A DNA stretch of 29,350 nucleotides, taken from NCBI GenBank assembly GCA_964411275.1, contig CAYPKG010000022.1, forward strand, positions 1-29,350. The letters are read 5' to 3'. Origin of the DNA: CAYPKG01 sp964411275. Its GTDB lineage: Bacteria > Bacillota > Clostridia > Christensenellales > CAG-138. The notes beneath the pieces are model-generated. The model was given only the letters and a program-made list of their open reading frames with translations, was not told where the DNA came from and made no database searches. The translations under genes and the position numbers were made by a program. Positions 1 to 7,497 of this stretch are shown here, in pieces. Position 1 is the first letter of the stretch. The number at the start of each line of letters is the position of its first letter.

Positions 1-432
1 CAGGAAGCCGGCGCGGATTATGTGGGCGACGAGGAACTCGTCAAGAAGATCCAGACCGAGAACTGGTTTGAGTTTGACGTTTGCGTAGCCACCCCTGATA
101 TGATGGGCGTTGTTGGCCGCATTGGCCGGGTGCTGGGCCCCAAGGGTTTGATGCCCAACCCCAAGAGCGGTACCGTTACGATGGACGTTGCCAAGGCCGT
201 CAAAGACATCAAAGCCGGTAAGGTGGAGTATCGTCTGGATAAGACCAATATTATTCACTGCCCCGTTGGCAAGGTTTCCTTCGGCGTGGAAAAGCTTGAG
301 GAGAACCTCAACACGCTCATGGAGGCCATCATCAAGGCGAAGCCGGCCGCCGCAAAGGGTACCTATTTGAAGAGCGTGGTGCTGGCCACCACAATGGGCC
401 CCGGCGTCAAGTTCAACACATTGAAGTTCTAA
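1..432 (+). CDS. rplA: 50S ribosomal protein L1, C-terminal part (5' end outside window)
   Basis: L1 binds 23S rRNA at the mobile L1 stalk and helps release tRNA from the E site. The reading frame is open from base 1, so about 143 C-terminal residues are present and the N-terminus lies outside the window. L1 hallmarks visible are the stretch GRIGRVLGPKGLMPNPKSGT followed by the VEYRLDKTNIIHCPVGK region and the end TMGPGVKF. The usual bacterial order is rplK-rplA-rplJ-rplL. Here a terminator follows at once and the next gene is an unrelated AraC-type regulator, so rplJ-rplL must be elsewhere. Identification is near certain. Confidence 0.97.
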   Translation, partial: QEAGADYVGDEELVKKIQTENWFEFDVCVATPDMMGVVGRIGRVLGPKGLMPNPKSGTVTMDVAKAVKDIKAGKVEYRLDKTNIIHCPVGKVSFGVEKLEENLNTLMEAIIKAKPAAAKGTYLKSVVLATTMGPGVKFNTLKF

Positions 433-445
433 ATACGCGGATAAC

Positions 446-479
446 AAAAAAACGGTGGGAAGAAATTCTCACCGTTTTT
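446..479 (+). terminator. Rho-independent terminator of the rplA transcript
   Basis: A-rich left arm AAAAACGGTG pairs with CACCGTTTTT around a short loop, ending in five T. It begins about 14 bases after the rplA stop codon. The A and T flanks are symmetric, so it could also work on the other strand. Confidence 0.85.
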
Positions 480-613
480 GCGGGTCAAAAAACCGCCGCT
501 GCTGCGCTGCTTGCACTTTTTTGAGGGTTGACGGTTTAGGCTAGGCGTATAGACACAACTTGGCATAAAAAGTCGGGAGCAACCCGCAGGATTGCTGTAT
601 GATGAAAGCGGAC

Positions 614-620
614 AGGAGGT
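614..620 (+). promoter_or_regulatory. Ribosome binding site that fixes the AraC-type start
   Basis: AGGAGGT lies 7 bases before the ATG at 628. This supports that ATG over an upstream in-frame TTG at 592 that has no such site. Confidence 0.85.
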
Positions 621-627
621 GACGGGT

Positions 628-1485
628 ATGAGATGGATGGAATGCATTGGCGATGCCATAAACTATATTGAAAACAATATTGCTGAGGAGCTTACAATCG
701 AGGACATTGCGAAAAAGGCGCTGATCTCACCGTTCTATTTCCAAAAAGGCTTTGCCATGCTTTGCGGTTTCACGGTTGCGGAGTATATCAGGTGCCGCAG
801 GCTCTCTCTTGCCGGCAGCGAGCTGGTTGCCACCGATAAAAAACTCATCGATATTGCATTCAAATACGGTTACGACTCACCGGACAGTTTCACAAAAGCT
901 TTTACCCGTTTTCACGGCGCTACGCCGACTGCCGTCCGAAAAAGTGGAGCAATGGTAAAATCCTTTGCGCCGCTAAAAATTAAATTTGCTTTGGAAGGCG
1001 GTTATTCTATGGATTACAGAATTGTGGAAAAGGACGCATTTACAGTCATTGGCCTGTCGAGGATATTCCAGTATGAAAACGCAACGGAAGTGGTGCCGAA
1101 GCTGTGGGCTGAGTTTCACGAGTCCGCAAAATGTGACGAAATTTGCAGCACCTATGGCATCAACATCGACGAGAGCATGAGCGGAAACAAGTTTGAATAC
1201 CTGATTGCGGACAATTACAATGCTACAATGGATATTCCGGATGGCTTTGTGACTAAGCTCATTCCGAAGTTTACCTGGGCGGTTTTCACATGCATTGGCC
1301 CTATGCCCGATGCGATGCAGGATGTGAACAAGAAGATATTTTCCGAGTGGCTGCCAGGATGCAAGGATTATGAAATAGCAGCAGGCTATTGCATTGAAAT
1401 GTACCGCGATCCCGCCGACTACCCAAATGGAACCCAGGATGAAAACTATTCCAGTGAAATGTGGATTCCCGTCAAGCGGAAATAA
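628..1485 (+). CDS. AraC-family transcriptional regulator with GyrI-like effector domain
   Basis: 285 aa. Residues about 1-105 form the AraC/XylS double helix-turn-helix: TIEDIAKKALISPFYFQKGF is the first helix-turn-helix, and YGYDSPDSFTKAFTRFHGATP is the family's second-helix signature. Residues about 125-285 (from MDYRIVEKDAFTVIGLSR to MWIPVKRK) match the GyrI-like/integron-cassette effector-binding fold. The DNA-binding domain is N-terminal, as in Rob/SoxS-type proteins with a C-terminal small-molecule domain. Such proteins usually sense cationic or hydrophobic compounds and control exporters or detoxification genes. No exporter is adjacent, so the target is unknown. It is a single gene set between two terminator-like hairpins. 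Confidence 0.9.
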   Translation: MRWMECIGDAINYIENNIAEELTIEDIAKKALISPFYFQKGFAMLCGFTVAEYIRCRRLSLAGSELVATDKKLIDIAFKYGYDSPDSFTKAFTRFHGATPTAVRKSGAMVKSFAPLKIKFALEGGYSMDYRIVEKDAFTVIGLSRIFQYENATEVVPKLWAEFHESAKCDEICSTYGINIDESMSGNKFEYLIADNYNATMDIPDGFVTKLIPKFTWAVFTCIGPMPDAMQDVNKKIFSEWLPGCKDYEIAAGYCIEMYRDPADYPNGTQDENYSSEMWIPVKRK

Positions 1486-1523
1486 CCTCATCATAAGCGC
1501 CAGTGGGCCGAAGACAAAACAGA

Positions 1524-1552
1524 GCGGCGGGATAGATAGCCTATTCCGCCGC
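1524..1552 (+). terminator. Strong GC-rich hairpin after the AraC-type gene
   Basis: A 12-bp stem (GCGGCGGGATAG / CTATTCCGCCGC, one G-T pair) with loop ATAGC lies 38 bases after the stop codon. The following bases (CTTGCCTATTAC) are only weakly T-rich, so termination is likely but not classical. Confidence 0.5.
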
Positions 1553-1590
1553 CTTGCCTATTACAACTCCAAGTCCGCACCCGGTTTTGT

Positions 1591-1619
1591 TTGAATGCAA
1601 ATTGGTGTGATGGTATAAT
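1591..1619 (+). promoter_or_regulatory. SigA-type promoter of the alpha/beta hydrolase gene
   Basis: TTGAAT (1591-1596), a 17-base spacer and TATAAT (1614-1619), with a TGG extended -10. The hydrolase ATG is 41 bases downstream. Confidence 0.75.
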
Positions 1620-1660
1620 CAGCTTGAGATAAAGGGCTTGCAAGAGGAACGGAGAATAAT

Positions 1661-2293
1661 ATGGCGCAATATGTTTTCATACATGGCCTTGGCCAGGGGT
1701 CATTGAGTTGGCAAAAGACAATATCGTTTTTAGAGAAAACCGATACCTTCGATTGCGTTGATTTATGGGCTATGTCAAAGGGCGAAGAGATGACCTATTC
1801 TAATATTTACCGGGCTTTTTCGGATTACTGCAACGATATCCCTGAAAAGCTAAATCTCTGCGGGCTTTCTTTGGGTGCAATCCTCGCATTGAATTATGCG
1901 ATAGATTATCCTCAAAAGGTACGGTCCATCGTGCTGATTGGCGCGCAGTACAAAATGCCCAAAGGCCTGCTCAAATTTCAAAATATGATATTTCGGCTTA
2001 TGCCTAAAAAAATATTTCAGGAGATGGGGCTGCCCAAAAAGGATACCATCAAACTGGCAAATTCTATGGCTGATTTGGATTTTTGCGCCAAGCTAAAGGA
2101 TATTTCTTGCTCAACGTTAATCGTCTGTGGGGACAAAGATACTGCCAATAAAAAGGCTGCTCCAACTTTTGTAGAGCAAATACAAAACTCTGAATTTCAG
2201 CTGATTGAGAATGCAGGACATGAAGTGAATATACAGTCCCCGGAAGCTTTGGCAAATGTTCTCAATGCCTTTTGGGGAAACCACAATCAATGA
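1661..2293 (+). CDS. Alpha/beta hydrolase
   Basis: 210 aa, compact for the family. HGLGQG near residue 8 gives the oxyanion-hole loop. The nucleophile elbow is GLSLG (Ser about residue 70). An acid candidate is in CGDKD near residue 160, and the catalytic His lies in NAGHEVN near residue 187. So the Ser-Asp-His triad looks complete. There is no signal peptide, so it is cytoplasmic. The substrate cannot be read from the sequence; esterase, lipase-like or lactonase roles are all possible. It has its own promoter and converges on sbcC, with 22 bases between the two stop codons. Confidence 0.85.
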   Translation: MAQYVFIHGLGQGSLSWQKTISFLEKTDTFDCVDLWAMSKGEEMTYSNIYRAFSDYCNDIPEKLNLCGLSLGAILALNYAIDYPQKVRSIVLIGAQYKMPKGLLKFQNMIFRLMPKKIFQEMGLPKKDTIKLANSMADLDFCAKLKDISCSTLIVCGDKDTANKKAAPTFVEQIQNSEFQLIENAGHEVNIQSPEALANVLNAFWGNHNQ

Positions 2294-2315
2294 ATTTGTA
2301 CCGATTGGAGCAAAA

Positions 2316-4403
2316 CTATAATTCCAGCACATGATCGCTGATGGCGTCAAACGTATCGTCGTGGGAGATGAGAAACACCTGCTCAAACCCGGCGGTCACT
2401 CTGGGCAGCAGTCTTGCGAGGCCCTCCCGCCTAGAAGCATCCAAATTGGCGGTTGGCTCGTCGAAGAAGGCCACGCCAAGAGGCGAGAGCTGCGCTAAGA
2501 GCGAAAGCCGAAGCGCCAGCGCAACGCTCATCTGCTCGCCGCCGGAAAGCTGCCGGAAGCTGCGGGTGCGGGGCGCTGCCATAAACCGATCCAGCAACAG
2601 CACCTCGTAATCCTCCGCCCATATGAGCCGCGCGCCGTCGCCGGAAAGCCTGTGGTACAGGTCCTGGGCATTGAGACTGATGCGCTCCCGGTACGCTTGG
2701 GCCGCCCGGCTTCCCGCCCCGCGCAGCATCTGCCCCATAGAGGCGCAGAGGGAAGCGCATTGGGTGAGCAAGCGGAGCTCCTCATTGAGGGATTTGAGCT
2801 CCAGCTCCATGGCCGCCTTTTCCGTCACAGACGCTTGCAGCTGCGCGGCCTCCCGCTGTAATGCGGCAAACTGCTCCTTCGCCGTACCCAGCTGCCCGTG
2901 AAGCGCCACCAGGGTTTCCTGGGCTGTGCGCTGGGCGGACGGGTCTATGGGAGCGGCTTGTGCAAGCTGCTGTTCCTGTTTTTTTAATGCCGTTTCCCGC
3001 AAAAGCAGCGCGCGCTCCTCGTCCTGAAGGGCTGCCTGCTGCCGCTCCTGCCGGGCGATGGCGGCCTGATGCAAGCTCCATTCGGTTTCCCCCCGCACAA
3101 GCGCCGCCTGCGCATTGGCAAGGGCGTTTTGTGCCTCCCGCTCCCTGGCCAACAGCACTTCCAGGCGGGCCTGGGCTTGGGAGGCTTTCGCGGCAAACCG
3201 CGCTTTGCATTCCAAAGCCGCCTCCTTCGCTGTGGAGAGCTCCAGGGAAAGCAGCGAATGGCGCTTCGTTATCGCCTCGTCCAGGGACGTAACGCTGGTG
3301 CAGGGAATGTCAAGATACGGGCAGCGCCCGTCCTTCGCCCGGCCAGCGGTCTGCTGTAGTTGATCCAGGGCCGCCTGCCGCGTAGCCACAACCTGTTCCA
3401 ATGTGGATAGCTCCGCCTCTGCTGACTGCTTAATGAGCGAGATTTCCTCGTCAAGGGCGCTTTTGGCCGCCGCGAGGGCTTTTAACTCTGCGTCCGCCAT
3501 GGAAAAATCCTTCTCGGCGGCGGTTTTCATATCATATGCCGCCGCTGCCGACTCCTTAGCGGTTAAGAGCGCCTGTCCTGAGGCGTTCACCGCCGCCTGA
3601 TGCCCCTTCGCCCGCTGGAGATACGCGGCCTTTGCCGCCTCGGTTTCCCGCAATAGCGCATCATATGCCTGCTGCTTTTTTGCCAGCGAGTTCAGGCATT
3701 CTTGTGCGGCTTGACACTCCCCATCGATCCGCTCTAACGCGGCCTTTGCGGCGATCTTCCGCCCGTCCATATTGGCAAGGGCATTTTTTAGCGCGGGGAG
3801 CTCCGCTGTGTGGGACGCGAGGACGGCCTGTTGGGTGTTTAAGATGGATAGCTTATCCTGAATATACCCGGAAAGCTCCGGCAGGCGCAGGGCCGCCTGC
3901 TTATACCGCTCCACCCCCAGCATGGCATTGAAAATCCGCTTTCGTTCTGCGGGCTGCTCCCGGAAAGGCTGGGTGAGCATCCCCTGACGCACGCCCACCA
4001 CCTCTGTAAACAGGCGGCTCAGGCTTTGCCGGGGGCCAATCCCCAATCGCTCTTTCAGAAAATCATCCACATCCTGATCCCCGTGAAGGTCAAGCTCGTT
4101 CCCCTCCGCGTCCAAAATGCGGCGGCCGGACGCGTTTTTTTTGATCCGCCGGAGTATGGAATACGTCTCGCCGCTGACATGAATGTCCACCCGGATTTCA
4201 CCGGACCGGGCGCCGTCGCGCAAAAAGTAATCCACATATCCCTTCTCGTCCCCCGCGCCGCATACGGCAAGGCCGATGGCCTCTACCAGGGTGGTTTTCC
4301 CAGCCCCGTTTTTGCCGCAGATGAAATTGATACCTGGGGCGAACGCGGCCTCAAAATGGGGAAAGCATTTGATGTCATGGAGGACAATCCGTTCTATTCG
4401 CAT
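2316..4403 (-). CDS. sbcC: SbcC/Rad50-type SMC-like exonuclease ATPase subunit
   Basis: 695 aa, much shorter than the roughly 1000-residue E. coli SbcC but typical of compact clostridial forms. Walker A is GKNGAGKTT (residues 30-38). A long Ala/Gln/Glu-rich coiled coil runs from about 180 to 560. ABC signature LSGGEQ is at 619-624, Walker B/D-loop DEPTANLD at 648-655, and switch SHD at 681-683. At the coil apex, where a CxxC zinc hook is expected, it has C361-PYLDIP-C368. SbcC with SbcD forms an ATP-dependent nuclease that opens hairpins and protein-blocked ends. The ATG at 4403 overlaps the sbcD stop by 10 bases, which supports this start over an N-terminal extension lying in a sbcD shadow frame. 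Confidence 0.92.
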   Translation of the reverse strand: MRIERIVLHDIKCFPHFEAAFAPGINFICGKNGAGKTTLVEAIGLAVCGAGDEKGYVDYFLRDGARSGEIRVDIHVSGETYSILRRIKKNASGRRILDAEGNELDLHGDQDVDDFLKERLGIGPRQSLSRLFTEVVGVRQGMLTQPFREQPAERKRIFNAMLGVERYKQAALRLPELSGYIQDKLSILNTQQAVLASHTAELPALKNALANMDGRKIAAKAALERIDGECQAAQECLNSLAKKQQAYDALLRETEAAKAAYLQRAKGHQAAVNASGQALLTAKESAAAAYDMKTAAEKDFSMADAELKALAAAKSALDEEISLIKQSAEAELSTLEQVVATRQAALDQLQQTAGRAKDGRCPYLDIPCTSVTSLDEAITKRHSLLSLELSTAKEAALECKARFAAKASQAQARLEVLLAREREAQNALANAQAALVRGETEWSLHQAAIARQERQQAALQDEERALLLRETALKKQEQQLAQAAPIDPSAQRTAQETLVALHGQLGTAKEQFAALQREAAQLQASVTEKAAMELELKSLNEELRLLTQCASLCASMGQMLRGAGSRAAQAYRERISLNAQDLYHRLSGDGARLIWAEDYEVLLLDRFMAAPRTRSFRQLSGGEQMSVALALRLSLLAQLSPLGVAFFDEPTANLDASRREGLARLLPRVTAGFEQVFLISHDDTFDAISDHVLEL

Positions 4404-5593
4404 GGCCGGTCCTCCGTTTGAAGTGCGAACTGCTTGAGCAGCGCAAACAGTCCTTCCGGGGGCTCGCGCTCCAAAAGCCCGCTGCAAAGGCGCAGCGCCA
4501 GGTGCCCCGCCTCCGGCGGGAGACCGTTTTCCTCTGCGAGCTTTACCATGACGTCCCGCTCCATGTCCACAAGTGACAGGGGAAAGGAGGCTGTAGAAGC
4601 GGCAGCAGGCCGGGTTTTGTCCCGCACCTGGGCCCAAACTGGTGAATAGGCGGCTTCCAGCGCGGCGGTGATGCCCGGGATGTCCAGGGCGTGTTCCGAT
4701 GTGGTTCCGGTAAGCTCCAGGTCCAGCACACCGTGCTCCGGCATGCCTGCACAGGCGGCTACCGCCGAGCCGGGCTGCTGCTCCGGACGAAGCTCTGTGA
4801 CGGGAAGCGTGAAGCTTTTGGCCGGACGGGTGACGGAGGGGAGGAATTCCGCCTGGAAGGAATGATCCTCATGAGTGGTGACGAGATAAAACCCCCGCTG
4901 GGGCTGCTGTGCCTCGCCGATATGCACGTATTCCGGCGCGCCGGGGTTGAATGCATAGCCGTTGTCGTACCGGCTGTGGATATGCCCCATGGCGAAATAG
5001 TCCACCAGCCCCCGAAACGGCTCAAGATCGGCGCTGGTGATGGCGCCAAGATCCAGACCCCTGAGGTTGTCCACGCCTGTGTGCAGCAGCCCCACGGTGA
5101 ACCCGTCAAAGGGCGCAAGCTCATTTGAAAGCGCCGCCAGCCGGGATCTGGTGGCGCTGCCCAGATAGCCAAAGCCCACAAACCGCACGCCGCCAACTAT
5201 ATGGATGCCGCCCCTGCCCTTGTAATAGGGCACAAGGTGCGGCTGTGCGTTTTCATAGGTGGGGCGCAAAAGCGTAATCAGGCCCGCGCTGTGGAGATAT
5301 TCCATCCAGCTTTCGCGCATGGTATAAAATGCCTTATCGTGATTGCCTTCCACGGCGATGACAGGGATGCCCCGGGAGCGCAGCGCCTCCAGGGGCTCTA
5401 CCGTAGCGGCCAGTGTACGGGGCTCTATATTGCGCTGATGAAAGAGATCGCCACAAACGAGCACAGCTTCCACTCCCAGGGAAACGGAAAGTTCCGCCAC
5501 ATGGGCAAGCTGAAAGCAATGATCGTAAAAGCGGGCGTCATGATTGCCGGGGGCGTTCCCCAGATGCAAGTCGGCGCAATGCAGGAGTTTCAT
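4394..5593 (-). CDS. sbcD: SbcD/Mre11-type exonuclease subunit
   Basis: 399 aa metallophosphoesterase. Metal-binding motifs are in order: D8 and H10 in CADLHLG, D49 in CGDLFH, GNHD at 83-86, and GHIH later in the protein. The C-terminal part resembles the SbcD capping domain. It is the nuclease partner of SbcC, processing DNA hairpins and double-strand ends. The chosen ATG starts MKLLHCADLHLG and follows a GGGAGAGG site; upstream in-frame codons encode no family sequence. It starts 11 bases after the lysE-type gene stop, so the three genes probably share a transcript. Confidence 0.93.
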   Translation of the reverse strand: MKLLHCADLHLGNAPGNHDARFYDHCFQLAHVAELSVSLGVEAVLVCGDLFHQRNIEPRTLAATVEPLEALRSRGIPVIAVEGNHDKAFYTMRESWMEYLHSAGLITLLRPTYENAQPHLVPYYKGRGGIHIVGGVRFVGFGYLGSATRSRLAALSNELAPFDGFTVGLLHTGVDNLRGLDLGAITSADLEPFRGLVDYFAMGHIHSRYDNGYAFNPGAPEYVHIGEAQQPQRGFYLVTTHEDHSFQAEFLPSVTRPAKSFTLPVTELRPEQQPGSAVAACAGMPEHGVLDLELTGTTSEHALDIPGITAALEAAYSPVWAQVRDKTRPAAASTASFPLSLVDMERDVMVKLAEENGLPPEAGHLALRLCSGLLEREPPEGLFALLKQFALQTEDRPCE

Positions 5594-5604
5594 CGGCCTC
5601 TCCC

Positions 5605-6189
5605 TTATAATACGGCCATGACCGCGCAGTAAAGAAGCGCCGCGGCCATCACGATGCTGCATGGCCAGCGGTACTTGTTGTAGACCTTTTTGATGGCGCT
5701 GCCAAACACCGCGTAAGCAAGGGTGCAGGGGACCATCACCATGACTGAAATGAACCCCCATAACAGCAGCGTGCCGATGTCGGTGGTGTAAGGGGTGATA
5801 TACACGGAGAACATGCTCAAGCAGAAGATCCAGCTTTTCATGTTCAGGCATTGCAGAAGAATACCGCTCATAAACGTGGAGCTGCCCTCGCCTTCTTCGT
5901 CAGAGAGGGGCTTGCGGCCGTCCAGGAGGATGTGAATGGCGAGATACACAAAATATGCGCCGCCGACCCATTTGAGGTAGGGCACGACTTGCGGAAGCAC
6001 CAGCGCCAAAGCAAGGCTTAATACCCCGCACAGCAATGTTTTGATGGCATAGCCGGTGGAGGTGCCCAAAAGATAGCCTTTCGCGCCTTTTAACCCGTAG
6101 CGGGCGGCGGAGAACATGGCCATGAAATTGCTTGGGCCGGGGGTGATCAGCTGTATCACCATATATATGAGCAGTGCGGATGCATTCAT
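5605..6189 (-). CDS. LysE/RhtB-family amino-acid exporter
   Basis: 194 aa, hydrophobic throughout, with about six predicted membrane segments. The N-terminal signature TPGPSNFMAMFSAARYG is characteristic of LysE/RhtB exporters, as are GYLLGTSTGYAIK and the Y-L-x-W-V-G-G-A-Y region near residue 75. The family exports amino acids or derivatives such as cysteine, O-acetylserine, homoserine or threonine. The substrate is not determined here. It lies immediately upstream of sbcD. Its ribosome binding site AGGGGAG is inside a long stem (6201-6239), which suggests translational control. Confidence 0.85.
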   Translation of the reverse strand: MNASALLIYMVIQLITPGPSNFMAMFSAARYGLKGAKGYLLGTSTGYAIKTLLCGVLSLALALVLPQVVPYLKWVGGAYFVYLAIHILLDGRKPLSDEEGEGSSTFMSGILLQCLNMKSWIFCLSMFSVYITPYTTDIGTLLLWGFISVMVMVPCTLAYAVFGSAIKKVYNKYRWPCSIVMAAALLYCAVMAVL

Positions 6190-6200
6190 TATTTTGGAAA

Positions 6201-6239
6201 CTCCCCTACATGTTTTACCTATAAAGTAACACAGGGGAG
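6201..6239 (-). promoter_or_regulatory. Leader stem-loop that buries the lysE-type ribosome binding site
   Basis: In minus-strand RNA, CTCCCCT (6239-6233) pairs with AGGGGAG (6207-6201), which is also the likely Shine-Dalgarno, about 11 bases before the start codon. The stem continues inward (GTGTTAC with GTAAAACA, small bulge). No T-run follows, so it is not a standard terminator for spoIIP. Confidence 0.5.
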
Positions 6240-6247
6240 CAAATACT

Positions 6248-7279
6248 TCAAGCGCCGGGTGCCCAAAGCGCCGCCCGCGGCGTGGGCGGGGGGGAGGCAG
6301 GCGCGGTAAAACCCTGGGCGGCGCATTCGGCGATGGCCTGGGCGAGATAGGGGATGGCGTTCATGGCTTCCTCAAACGTGTTCATATTGTCCCCAACCTC
6401 CACCAACAGGCATTGGTTGCTGACATGCTGGTTATAGCGGCCGGTTTTGATGCGGATGTTTCGGATGAGCTTCGGGTCAAACCCTCCAAGACGGTTGGAG
6501 ATGGCAAGGGCCAAGGCATAATTGCTTTCAAAATCCGGCATCTGGCCGAAGCCTGTACCGGTGGCGCCTTCCCCCGTGCCCACCACGAACATCAGCCGGG
6601 CCACCTTCTTTCCATCCAGCTTGATGGCGGTGTTTTCCCCGCCCGCGTCCCTGTGCACGTCGATGAACATCACGAGGGAGGGGTATTGCTTTTTGTACGC
6701 CAGCATTGTTTCTAGGGAGCGGTTGTACGCTGTGCTCAGCTTTGGCGGCTCGTGATCCCTGGTGTCATGGATGGCCGCGAGTCCGTATTTGTCCCTAAGG
6801 AGCTCCGTAAGCCGCTCTCCCACGGCGACGATGTTGCGGCCGTTGTCATAGGTGCGCCAGGAGCCGCTCTCCTCATAGGGATGGTCTTTTGTCTTGGTGT
6901 ATGCCTCCGTGTTGTGGGTGTGGTAAATGAGTATCTTCGGTTCGTCTCCCGTGAGGTCCCTTGGCGGGGCGATTTTCGGCTCAGAAATCACCGTGATGCG
7001 CACCTCCTTGCCCACGCCCTCGTCCACATCCACATACAGCGGCAGTACGAGGGGCTCGGTATCCTGCTGGGGAGCGGGGACTGGGGGCGACACCGCGTGA
7101 AGCCCCGGAAACGCCAGGGAAAGCAGGATGTGCGGCGTGTTCCTCACCAGAAAAAAAAGGCCCGAAAGGCACAGGAGAAGGCCAAGGGACGCAAAAAGCC
7201 GGGTGCGCCGGATGGCTTCCGGCCCCGGAACGCGGGGGCGCCGTTGTTTGCTGCGATGCTTTGTCCGTATCCTGTCCAT
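6248..7279 (-). CDS. spoIIP: Stage II sporulation protein P, cell-wall hydrolase of engulfment
   Basis: 343 aa from the chosen ATG. A basic N-terminus is followed by one membrane anchor (residues about 27-46, LFASLGLLLCLSGLFFLV). The catalytic domain starts near residue 125 with ILIYHTHNTEAY and contains FIDVHRDA, TGRYNQHVS and LLVEVGDN, all hallmarks of SpoIIP. With SpoIID and SpoIIM it cuts peptidoglycan to drive engulfment of the forespore. An upstream in-frame ATG at 7381 would add 34 residues of unrelated sequence. Neither start has a good ribosome binding site, so the start is uncertain. In Bacillus it follows gpr; here it stands alone, upstream of the exporter gene. Confidence 0.92.
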   Translation of the reverse strand: MDRIRTKHRSKQRRPRVPGPEAIRRTRLFASLGLLLCLSGLFFLVRNTPHILLSLAFPGLHAVSPPVPAPQQDTEPLVLPLYVDVDEGVGKEVRITVISEPKIAPPRDLTGDEPKILIYHTHNTEAYTKTKDHPYEESGSWRTYDNGRNIVAVGERLTELLRDKYGLAAIHDTRDHEPPKLSTAYNRSLETMLAYKKQYPSLVMFIDVHRDAGGENTAIKLDGKKVARLMFVVGTGEGATGTGFGQMPDFESNYALALAISNRLGGFDPKLIRNIRIKTGRYNQHVSNQCLLVEVGDNMNTFEEAMNAIPYLAQAIAECAAQGFTAPASPPPTPRAALWAPGA

Positions 7280-7380
7280 GATAAATCGTATGCTGTGCCG
7301 CGCTGGAAAAGTATACCCTGTTTCGGATAAATAGATTCTACGGTGGATAATAATATATAATAAAGAATGCTTTGGAAGCA

Positions 7381-7409
7381 TTGCGCAGTTTTCACAAAAC
7401 AGGTATCAT
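7381..7409 (+). promoter_or_regulatory. Possible promoter of ptb-buk
   Basis: TTGCGC (7381-7386), a 17-base spacer and TATCAT (7404-7409). The -10 is good but the -35 is weak, so the call is tentative. Confidence 0.35.
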
Positions 7410-7410
7410 A

Positions 7411-7452
7411 TTAACTGATACAATCCTAGACGCCGCATATCTTAATTGATAC
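7411..7452 (+). repeat. Direct repeat TTAAYTGATAC upstream of ptb (candidate operator)
   Basis: TTAACTGATAC (7411-7421) and TTAATTGATAC (7442-7452) differ at one base. They start 31 bases apart, close to three helical turns. They sit just downstream of the possible -10, as a repressor operator would. Confidence 0.45.
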
Positions 7453-7461
7453 CCGCACAGG

Positions 7462-7479
7462 AATTGTGCATATACAATT
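7462..7479 (+). repeat. Inverted repeat next to the ptb ribosome binding site
   Basis: AATTGT (7462-7467), six bases, then ACAATT (7474-7479), ending one base before AAAGGAGG. An overlapping alternative pairing GCACA (7455-7459) with TGTGC (7465-7469) is mutually exclusive with it. It may be an operator or an mRNA switch. Confidence 0.35.
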
Positions 7480-7497
7480 TAAAGGAGGACATGATAC

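Noticed and set aside
2861..3292. Open frames opposite sbcC
   Set aside because: They lie in the coiled-coil coding part, are Pro/Ala/Arg-rich shadows and have no ribosome binding sites.
7260..7300. Sigma-E promoter of spoIIP
   Set aside because: CATACGAT resembles a sigma-E -10, but it ends almost at the ATG and the possible -35 is about 17 bases away, not 14.
7462..7479. Rex (redox) operator in the ptb leader
   Set aside because: TTGT and ACAA half-sites are present but are six bases apart, while the Rex consensus needs ten between them.
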